From: an uncultured Collinsella sp.
GTDB lineage: Bacteria > Actinomycetota > Coriobacteriia > Coriobacteriales > Coriobacteriaceae
Length of the DNA: 5,641 bases
NCBI GenBank assembly: GCA_958446785.1
Contig: CAUCXP010000113.1
Span: forward strand, 1-5,641
Reading direction: 5' to 3'
Both the position numbers and the translations under genes were made by a program. The notes beneath the pieces are model-generated. The model was not told where the DNA came from. It saw only the letters and a list, made by a program, of their open reading frames with translations, and did not search any database. Below are positions 1 to 4,753 of the stretch, in pieces. Numbering within the stretch: the first letter of the stretch is position 1; each line of letters begins with the position of its first letter.

Positions 1-2
1 GC

Positions 3-757
3 CTGAAGAAGCATCTGAGCGATGCGTTGCGAGGTGGTCTTTCGGATGAAATGACTTTAACGGGTCGTCCAACTATTTTGTTCTGATATCTCGTCGAGAC
101 GCCAGCGAGCTCCCCTACAGTGTCGACGAAATCCTAAAGCTGGTAAACACCACGAGCAAAACAATCAATGGTCGAAAGAGCGATAAACGCTTCTACTCGG
201 TAACAAAACCGATATACAGCCACACAGCAAACATGCTTTACCAGGACCTAAATGTTGGATTCGAGGCACCCGACGCCGTAGTTGTTGAGGATAGCAAATC
301 TGGCTATCAATTCTACGACGCTCTTTGCAACCGGCTCGGGATCCCCTGCTATACCGCCACCGGCGTTGCGAATCTAAAACGTACGATTCACGAATGTCCC
401 GAGCAAAACATCCTTGCTATTGGAGACGGAGCAGCATTTGGTCCCTACATCGAAAAGGTGCTCGGACAGCGCGTTTACAAGAACGTACGCTTGTTCCTCC
501 CCGAATCATTCGAGTGGACACTCCTGCAATCTGGCCTCATTCCCAGTAACGATATCTTAAAAATCCTCGAGGATCCCTCAAGCTATATCGAAAGCCGCGA
601 CTACCTGAGCTGGGAGCGGTTCTTCACCGACGTATTGATCAAGTACTCGGCAGACACTCGCTACGTCTACAGAAAGGCACGGCTCAACGAGCAGTACCTA
701 AAGCCGCAGGCGATGGATGCAGTTGCAAGCGTCTTGCCCGAGTGTCTGAAGGCATAA
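3..757 (+). pseudogene. Unrecognised gene, 3' part, broken by an apparent 1-nt deletion near position 50
   Basis: This is the C-terminal portion of a gene that enters from the left edge. One frame reads LKKHLSDALRGGLSDE from position 3 and hits TGA at 84-86. The frame one base back, open from position 50, reads NDFNGSSNYFVLISRR and stays open to the TAA at 755-757. The two join smoothly if one A is restored to the AAA run at 49-51 (GAA AAT GAC), so I read it as one coding region with a -1 frameshift. The first ATG of the second part (233) has no Shine-Dalgarno sequence before it, which argues against an independent gene starting there. No slippery heptamer of the programmed-frameshift kind is visible. 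The repaired protein has a hydrophobic beta-strand-like stretch (NYFVLISR), an LPYSVDEI motif and a VVVEDSKSGYQFYDAL stretch. From memory these resemble uncharacterised P-loop ATPase-like bacterial proteins, but any P-loop would lie outside the window. No membrane segment is seen. The function is unknown. Confidence 0.6.
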
Positions 758-761
758 TGGC

Positions 762-795
762 AGTGGGGAGGACCAACTTGGTCCTCCCCACTTTT
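762..795 (+). terminator. Intrinsic terminator between convergent genes
   Basis: A perfect 14-bp inverted repeat (762-775 with 779-792, arm AGTGGGGAGGACCA) encloses a 3-nt loop. A run of four T (792-795) follows on the plus strand, five bases after the upstream stop codon. It fits a Rho-independent terminator for the plus-strand gene. Read from the minus strand, the same hairpin lies just after the stop codon of the acyltransferase gene. It lacks a T-run on that side (GCCATTATG follows), so minus-strand termination would be weaker, though the hairpin could still protect that mRNA's 3' end. Confidence 0.85.
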
Positions 796-797
796 AA

Positions 798-1784
798 TTA
801 CGCCTTCCTGATCACGTATGCCAGGCCGATATCGCAGGCGCAACGCACGATTGATGCAAAGAGCCACGATGTTGGCAGCGTCATAAGCAGCGGCATCGTC
901 TGCCAAGGAATAAACCAATCGACCGCATGGATTGCAAAGATGGCAAGACTGGCCTGTCCGCAGAACACGAGCGCTTGTTCAAAGGACCCCAAAACCGGCA
1001 CGTCTTTCAACTTCTCCAGCGCCATGGAAACCCAGCACACGCAATAGCTGCCGGCAAGAGCGGCAACTGTCGCAACCACAAACCCATCCACGCGGCGGCT
1101 CGAAAGCTCAAGCCCACTCAGCGCGGCAAGGACAAGCCAAGCGACACCGGCTCCAATAAACAGCAGGGGCTTGCTCACGCTCGGCTCGAGCCCCCTTTGG
1201 CGCGCCGTATAGCCAATCCACATCAGCAAGACGATGTAGCAGCTCAGATCCAAATCGAGTGGCAGGTAAACACCAAAATAGCGAGACACGCTCAAACCGC
1301 AAAAGGCAATCGCGGCACAGACAACGCCCTGCCAAACAACCCCAATCCCGCCGCGATCAAACAGCCGCACAAGCGCATTAAACAACAGGCGCGACGTAAA
1401 CAGCGCCGCCAAAAACCATGCCATGCCAACGGCGGTAACGCCAAGCCCAGGCACATCAACGCCCGAGGCAAACACAAGCGTCTTAAGCCCCGCAACCAGC
1501 GTACCGCTCGTCAAAGGAGCGCCGCTCATCAAGAACGTCGGCACCTGCCACGCCAGTGCAAGAACCACATACGGCACCAGCAGGCGCGACACCGAATCAC
1601 TCAGCAGTTCGCGCCACGGCTTCGGCCTAAACGTATACCCGGCAAGAATAAAGAACACCGGCATGTGAAACGAGAAGATCGCGTGCCGCAAGGGAGAGGG
1701 ATTTGGGACGGTGTGCCCCACAATGACCAGAATAATTGCGATCCCCTTTGCAATATCGATCCAGTCGAGCCTTTTGCTTCCCAT
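798..1784 (-). CDS. Acyltransferase-3 family membrane O-acyltransferase (fucose 4-O-acetylase-like)
   Basis: This is a 328-residue integral membrane protein of the acyltransferase-3 type. The family transfers acyl groups, usually acetyl, to hydroxyls of surface sugars or lipids. The N-terminus (RLDWIDIAKGIAIILVIVGH) carries the family's R/K-x10-H pattern as K13-x10-H24. It is followed by SFHMPVFFILAGY at about 38-50, typical of the branch related to fucose 4-O-acetylases. Several hydrophobic segments follow, and a late FCGQASLAIFAIH stretch (about 274-286) matches the usual C-terminal family motif. The length is normal for the family, with no extra SGNH domain. The ATG at 1784 is chosen because GAAGGG lies 6 nt before it. 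An in-frame GTG at 1811 lacks a ribosome site and sits beside the T-run of the tRNA terminator. The gene lies downstream of a tRNA terminator, converges with the left-edge gene, and has no clear promoter of its own. The substrate is unknown; modification of the polymer handled by the neighbouring exporter is an inference. Confidence 0.85.
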   Translation of the reverse strand: MGSKRLDWIDIAKGIAIILVIVGHTVPNPSPLRHAIFSFHMPVFFILAGYTFRPKPWRELLSDSVSRLLVPYVVLALAWQVPTFLMSGAPLTSGTLVAGLKTLVFASGVDVPGLGVTAVGMAWFLAALFTSRLLFNALVRLFDRGGIGVVWQGVVCAAIAFCGLSVSRYFGVYLPLDLDLSCYIVLLMWIGYTARQRGLEPSVSKPLLFIGAGVAWLVLAALSGLELSSRRVDGFVVATVAALAGSYCVCWVSMALEKLKDVPVLGSFEQALVFCGQASLAIFAIHAVDWFIPWQTMPLLMTLPTSWLFASIVRCACDIGLAYVIRKA

Positions 1785-1790
1785 TGCGAA

Positions 1791-1796
1791 CCCTTC
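1791..1796 (-). promoter_or_regulatory. Ribosome binding site setting the acyltransferase start
   Basis: GAAGGG on the minus strand, 6 nt before the ATG at 1784. It favours that ATG over the in-frame GTG at 1811, which would add nine residues (starting MCCGFEGFA) unlike the family's usual N-terminus. Confidence 0.6.
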
Positions 1797-1817
1797 AAAA
1801 CCACAGCACACAAGATG

Positions 1818-1850
1818 AAAAAAGCCCAGACCTCCAAGCGGTCCGGGCTT
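1818..1850 (-). terminator. Intrinsic terminator of the tRNA-Arg gene
   Basis: On the minus strand an 11-bp stem (AAGCCCGGACC with GGTCTGGGCTT, one G-U pair) encloses a 7-nt loop and runs into six T (1823-1818, two of them within the stem). It lies about 10 nt past the tRNA CCA end, as expected for the end of a tRNA transcript. It would also insulate the acyltransferase gene from transcription coming from the exporter operon. Confidence 0.85.
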
Positions 1851-1859
1851 AATAAACGA

Positions 1860-1936
1860 TGGTGCTCCATGGCGGATTCGAACCGTCGACCTTGGGATTA
1901 GAAGTCCCCTGCTCTATCCAACTGAGCTAATGGAGC
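1860..1936 (-). tRNA. tRNA-Arg, anticodon TCT
   Basis: The 77-nt gene folds as a cloverleaf. The acceptor stem is GCTCCAT with ATGGAGC (7 of 7 pairs), followed by discriminator A and an encoded CCA (1862-1860). The D-stem is GCTC/GAGC. The anticodon loop is CTTCTAA with anticodon TCT at 1902-1900, decoding AGA and, by wobble, AGG. The T-loop is TTCGAAT. Two stem positions do not pair: G27-A43 at the top of the anticodon stem and A50-C64 in the T-stem. All other stem pairs are Watson-Crick. Identity as arginine follows from the anticodon and discriminator A. It lies between the exporter operon and the acyltransferase gene, in the same direction as both, with its own terminator downstream. Confidence 0.95.
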
Positions 1937-1982
1937 ATATAACCGCACGCCCAAGCAAGCGCAAGCCTGTCAGGCGCAAGTA

Positions 1983-2011
1983 ATTATAACCTAGTTGAAC
2001 TGCTCGCGGTA
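1983..2011 (-). promoter_or_regulatory. Possible promoter for tRNA-Arg
   Basis: A perfect TATAAT (1988-1983 on the minus strand) lies about 47 bases before the tRNA 5' end and directly abuts the stop codon of the ATPase gene. The hexamer 17 bp upstream is TACCGC (2011-2006), a poor -35 lying inside the ATPase coding region. No convincing terminator separates the ATPase gene from the tRNA, so read-through from the exporter operon is an alternative source of the tRNA transcript. Confidence 0.35.
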
Positions 2012-2758
2012 CGCCTTGCAGACCTCATCGACCGGGCCGTCCATGCGAAGGTCACCCTTCTCAATCCAAACGGCACGCTGGCAGATGCGTTCAACCTGCT
2101 CCATGGAGTGCGAAACGAACAGAACCGTCACGTCGCCGCTCTGGATAAAGTGCTGGATGCGGGCCTCGCACTTCTGCTGGAAGAACACATCACCGACGGA
2201 CAGCGTCTCGTCAACGATCAGAATATCGGGCTCGGTAATCGTCGCGATTGCAAAGGCAATACGCGCAACCATGCCCGAGGAGAAGTTCTTAAGCGGCATG
2301 TCGACAAAGTTCTGAAGCTCAGCGAACTCGATAATGCCGTCAAAGTTGACGTCGATGAACTCCTTGGTATAGCCGAGCAGGGCGCCGTTCAGATAGATGT
2401 TCTCGCGGGCGGTCAGCTCGGGATCAAAGCCGGCACCAAGCTCAATCAGCGGCGCGATGTTACCGTGCACCTTAACGCTGCCCTCGCTTGGCTCAAGCAC
2501 GCCAGCGATAATCTTGAGCATCGTAGACTTGCCGGAGCCATTGGTGCCAACCAGACCCACGACCTCGCCACGATGAATATCAAACGAAATATGCTTAAGC
2601 GCCCTAAACTCCTCAAAGAACAACTCGTGCTTGGCAAGCTTGATGAAGTACTCCTTGAGGTTGGTCAGCGACTCGGACGCCATGTTAAAGATCATGGTGA
2701 CGTCGTCGACCTCGACAGCCAGAGGCTGCTCGCTGTAATCAACAACAGATTCAGTCAT
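1991..2758 (-). CDS. ABC exporter ATPase, polysaccharide/teichoic acid type (Wzt/TagH/KpsT-like)
   Basis: This is the 255-residue ATP-binding subunit of an ABC-2 exporter, acting at the cytoplasmic face of the membrane. Visible motifs in order are an N-terminal lead-in with FRALKHISFDI (51-61), Walker A GTNGSGKST (71-79), the family-typical LIELGAGFDPELTARENI (104-121), a variant signature NFSSGMVAR (158-166), Walker B ILIVDE (179-184), D-loop LSVGD (186-190) and the switch His in SHS (H217). The SSGM signature and LGAGFxPELT motif mark the polysaccharide/teichoic exporter branch rather than importers. The protein ends at about residue 255, so it lacks the C-terminal carbohydrate-binding domain of long Wzt proteins and the extension of some TagH proteins. 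The ATG at 2758 is preferred because AAGGAG lies 7 nt before it; a GTG at 2761 directly precedes it but would be only 4 nt from that site. The gene starts 11 nt after the permease stop, so translational coupling is likely. All catalytic motifs appear intact. Confidence 0.93.
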   Translation of the reverse strand: MTESVVDYSEQPLAVEVDDVTMIFNMASESLTNLKEYFIKLAKHELFFEEFRALKHISFDIHRGEVVGLVGTNGSGKSTMLKIIAGVLEPSEGSVKVHGNIAPLIELGAGFDPELTARENIYLNGALLGYTKEFIDVNFDGIIEFAELQNFVDMPLKNFSSGMVARIAFAIATITEPDILIVDETLSVGDVFFQQKCEARIQHFIQSGDVTVLFVSHSMEQVERICQRAVWIEKGDLRMDGPVDEVCKAYREQFN

Positions 2759-2765
2759 CACAGCA

Positions 2766-2771
2766 CTCCTT
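2766..2771 (-). promoter_or_regulatory. Ribosome binding site overlapping the permease stop codon
   Basis: On the minus strand TAAGGAG contains both the permease stop (TAA, 2772-2770) and the AAGGAG site for the ATPase gene. Spacing is 7 nt to ATG 2758 and 4 nt to GTG 2761. The overlap suggests coupled translation of permease and ATPase. Confidence 0.75.
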
Positions 2772-3615
2772 AGATGTAGAGGATGAACTTGCGCTCGGAC
2801 TTATGGAACACGGTATAGCCAATAACAAGCGCAAGAACCGCCCAAGCAGCGCACATACCAAACGTCATAAGCGAGGGCGTAGTTTGGAACAGAAAGATAT
2901 CGCGCATAAACTGCAGGTAGTTGTACATGGGGTTCGCATACATCAAGATACGCACGAGATGCGGCATTTGCGCAATATAGTCAGTCGTCCAGAAGATGGG
3001 CGTAATATAAGTCCACGCCGTAATGACTACGCTCCACAGATGCATAACGTCGCGGAAAAAGACCGTAAGAGCAGAGAGCATCATGCCCAGGCCCATGCAG
3101 AAGCACATAAGCAGCAGCAGGCAAACCGGCAGCAGAATCAGGTGCCAAGAAGGCATAACGCGGAACCACAGCATGACGATGGCGACGGCGACCAGCGAGA
3201 AGGCAAAGTTCACCAGCGAGAAAAGCACTTTCTGCACCGGGAAGACCCAGCGGTGCACCTTAACCTTCTTGAGCAGAGGGGCAGCACCCACGATCGACGT
3301 TAGGGCCTGGTTCGTGGACTCGGACATGACGGCAAAGGTAACGTTACCCACGATCAAGTACAGCGGGTACATCTCGGGCGTCATTGATCCATTGCGGCCC
3401 TGGCCAAAAATCGTCGAGAACACTATGGCCATGACGATCATCATCAGCAGCGGGTTGAGAACCGACCATGCGACGCCCAGAACGCTACGGCGATACTTGA
3501 TCTTAAAATCCTTGGTAACCAGCTGACGAAGGATAAACGCGTCCTTCTCAAATTCGTTCTTAGCAAACGTCGCAGGCAGACAGCGAGTTTCTTGTTGCTT
3601 TGTCTGATCCGACAC
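2770..3615 (-). CDS. ABC-2 type polysaccharide exporter permease (Wzm/TagG/RfbA-like)
   Basis: This is a 281-residue integral membrane subunit that would form the channel for export of a lipid-linked polysaccharide or teichoic-acid-like polymer, pairing with the ATPase encoded next. The N-terminal cytoplasmic part has LVTKDFKIKYRRSVLG (about 32-47), the characteristic amphipathic entry of this family, leading into WSVLNPLLMMIVMAIVFS (about 50-67). Further hydrophobic segments lie near 85-110, 130-150, 158-185, 193-210 and 249-270. FFRDVMHLWSVVI (186-198) followed by TYITPIFW is the conserved ABC-2 permease segment. The protein ends in a short basic tail. The start is taken as GTG 3615 because AAGGAG lies 8 nt upstream. 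An upstream in-frame TTG at 3678 has no ribosome site, and the likely -10 box (3655-3660) falls inside that extension. It is the first gene of the two-gene operon. Confidence 0.92.
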   Translation of the reverse strand: MSDQTKQQETRCLPATFAKNEFEKDAFILRQLVTKDFKIKYRRSVLGVAWSVLNPLLMMIVMAIVFSTIFGQGRNGSMTPEMYPLYLIVGNVTFAVMSESTNQALTSIVGAAPLLKKVKVHRWVFPVQKVLFSLVNFAFSLVAVAIVMLWFRVMPSWHLILLPVCLLLLMCFCMGLGMMLSALTVFFRDVMHLWSVVITAWTYITPIFWTTDYIAQMPHLVRILMYANPMYNYLQFMRDIFLFQTTPSLMTFGMCAAWAVLALVIGYTVFHKSERKFILYI

Positions 3616-3623
3616 GGATGCAA

Positions 3624-3629
3624 CTCCTT
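3624..3629 (-). promoter_or_regulatory. Ribosome binding site setting the permease GTG start
   Basis: AAGGAG on the minus strand, 8 nt before GTG 3615. It supports the shorter 281-residue permease over a 302-residue form starting at TTG 3678. Confidence 0.75.
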
Positions 3630-3645
3630 TACTCGTAATCGTTGA

Positions 3646-3738
3646 CAAACGAACAGTATAGACCCGACGGCCATGCAAACGATTCGCGCAACAAAACTGG
3701 AGAACTAACCCACATCTTAGGATGCCAAGCCCAAACGG
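3646..3738 (+). repeat. Three copies of CAAACGR in the divergent promoter region
   Basis: CAAACGA occurs at 3646-3652 and 3676-3682, exactly 30 bp apart start to start (about three helical turns) and flanking the exporter -10 candidate. A variant, CAAACGG, lies at 3732-3738, two bases before the glycosyltransferase -10 candidate. The left copy is also one arm of the inverted repeat TCGTT-GACA-AACGA. A shared regulator binding site is possible, but a heptamer repeated this way can also arise by chance. Confidence 0.25.
3655..3683 (-). promoter_or_regulatory. Candidate promoter of the exporter operon
   Basis: The minus strand has TATACT (3660-3655), five of six matches to the consensus -10, about 40 bp before the GTG start. 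The hexamer 17 bp upstream is ATCGTT (3683-3678), a weak -35, so an activator or an alternative sigma factor is possible. Transcription would begin near 3648, giving a leader of roughly 30 nt. That leader would start around the small hairpin TCGTT-GACA-AACGA (3639-3652). Confidence 0.4.
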
Positions 3739-3745
3739 CTATACT
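3717..3745 (+). promoter_or_regulatory. Candidate promoter of the glycosyltransferase operon
   Basis: TATACT (3740-3745) with TTAGGA (3717-3722) at 17-bp spacing. The -10 matches five of six consensus bases, the -35 three of six. The short inverted repeat CATC-TTAG-GATG (3713-3724) covers the -35 hexamer. The -10 sits about 31 bp before the GTG start, giving a leader of around 25 nt. Its CTATACT core is identical to that of the divergent exporter promoter. Confidence 0.45.
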
Positions 3746-3763
3746 TTCAAGAATTGAATGTAT

Positions 3764-3769
3764 AAGGAG
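3764..3769 (+). promoter_or_regulatory. Ribosome binding site setting the GTG start of the first glycosyltransferase
   Basis: AAGGAG, 6 nt before GTG 3776. There is no in-frame ATG before the conserved IAVIIPCYNE strand, so GTG is the only well-placed start. Confidence 0.8.
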
Positions 3770-3775
3770 CATTGA

Positions 3776-4747
3776 GTGAATTCTGAATCCATCGCCGTCA
3801 TCATCCCCTGCTACAACGAAGCCCTCACGATCGGCAAAGTCATCGACGACTTTCACCGCGAGCTTCCGCAAGCGACGGTCTATGTCTATGACAACAACTC
3901 GTCGGACGATACCTCACGCATCGCCACCGAGCACGGCGCCACGGTCCGCTTTGAGCCCCGTCAGGGAAAGGGCAACGTGTGCCGCCAGATGTTTCGCGAC
4001 ATCGACGCCGATTGCTACCTGATGGTCGACGGAGACGACACCTACCCCGCCGAGGCGGCCAAAGCCCTCTGCGAGCCCATCCTTAACGGCACGGCCGATA
4101 TGACCGTAGGCGACCGCCTTTCCAACGGCACCTACGCCGAGGAGAACAAGCGCGCATTCCACGGCTTTGGCAACAATCTGGTCCGCGCCATGATCAAGTG
4201 GATCTATGGTTACAGCTTCGATGACGTCATGACCGGCTACCGCGCCATGAGCCGCCCGTTCGTTAAAACCTTCCCTGTGCTTTCCGAGGGCTTCCAAATC
4301 GAAACCGAGCTCTCGATCCACGCCGTCGACCACCGTTGGCGCATCAAAGATGTGCCCATCGAGTACCGCGACCGTCCGGAAGGCTCCGAGTCCAAGCTCA
4401 ATACCGTGAGCGACGGCATTAAAGTCGTCGCGATGATCGGCACGCTGTTCAAGGACTACCGCCCGCTGAAGTTCTTCAGCCTCGTCGCGCTTCTGTTTGC
4501 GGTAATCGGCCTTGCCCTGGGCATGCCCATCGTTGTCGAGTATTTCCAGACCGGTCTGGTCCCGCGCTTCCCCACCGCCATACTCGCCGCGTCGTTTATG
4601 TTCCTGTGCGGTCTGAGCCTTGCGACCGGATTCATCCTGGATTCCGTGGCAAAGGTCGAAAAAAAGCAGTGGGAGGTCAACGTGTACAGCAAGTACGCCT
4701 ACGACGACCAGCCCTGCCACCCTACTTCCAAGCCAAGCGAGAGGTAA
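3776..4747 (+). CDS. Family 2 glycosyltransferase with C-terminal membrane anchor (polyprenyl-phosphate sugar synthase-like)
   Basis: This 323-residue enzyme has an N-terminal GT-A domain and two predicted C-terminal membrane helices (about 233-257 and 266-288). Motifs in order are IAVIIPCYNEA (6-16), the nucleotide-binding DNNSSDDT (39-46), RQGKGN (62-67), the metal-binding DGDDTYP (85-91), DDVMTGYRAMSR (149-160) and GFQIETEL (172-179). A further basic RDRPEGSESKLN stretch (about 198-209) precedes the membrane part. This order is that of the DPM1/DPG-synthase-like group, which moves a sugar from a nucleotide donor onto polyprenyl phosphate at the cytoplasmic face. The actual sugar and acceptor cannot be told. 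The gene begins with GTG and is divergent from the exporter operon. It is followed after 6 nt by a second glycosyltransferase whose ribosome site lies inside the last codons of this gene, so the two are probably co-transcribed and coupled. It appears intact. Confidence 0.9.
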   Translation: MNSESIAVIIPCYNEALTIGKVIDDFHRELPQATVYVYDNNSSDDTSRIATEHGATVRFEPRQGKGNVCRQMFRDIDADCYLMVDGDDTYPAEAAKALCEPILNGTADMTVGDRLSNGTYAEENKRAFHGFGNNLVRAMIKWIYGYSFDDVMTGYRAMSRPFVKTFPVLSEGFQIETELSIHAVDHRWRIKDVPIEYRDRPEGSESKLNTVSDGIKVVAMIGTLFKDYRPLKFFSLVALLFAVIGLALGMPIVVEYFQTGLVPRFPTAILAASFMFLCGLSLATGFILDSVAKVEKKQWEVNVYSKYAYDDQPCHPTSKPSER

Positions 4748-4753
4748 ACCACC

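Noticed and set aside
45..55. Programmed -1 ribosomal frameshift
   Set aside because: The sequence GGATGAAATG is not an X-XXY-YYZ slippery site, and I saw no obvious stimulating stem-loop just downstream.
233..757. An independent gene starting at ATG 233
   Set aside because: There is no Shine-Dalgarno sequence before it, and the same frame continues upstream to position 50 with protein-like sequence, so the ATG is internal.
1860..1880. Attachment site of an integrated element at the tRNA 3' end
   Set aside because: I saw no second copy of the tRNA 3' end and no integrase in the window.
927..1901. A 324-codon plus-strand open frame opposite the acyltransferase and tRNA
   Set aside because: It is antisense to a well-supported acyltransferase and runs across the tRNA and its terminator. 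The product is low-complexity, rich in K, R, H, N and Q, with no recognisable motif.
1937..1948. TTATAT on the minus strand as the -10 of the tRNA promoter
   Set aside because: It directly abuts the first base of the tRNA, so transcription would begin inside the mature tRNA.
1965..1975. GCCT-GTC-AGGC hairpin as terminator of the exporter operon
   Set aside because: The stem has only 4 bp and no T-run follows on the minus strand.
2108..2773. A 221-codon plus-strand open frame opposite the ABC ATPase
   Set aside because: The opposite strand carries intact Walker A, signature and Walker B motifs; this frame has no ribosome site or domain.
3914..4720. A 268-codon minus-strand open frame opposite the first glycosyltransferase
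   Set aside because: It lies fully within a gene whose conserved motifs are all in the plus frame, and its product looks like a codon-bias shadow.
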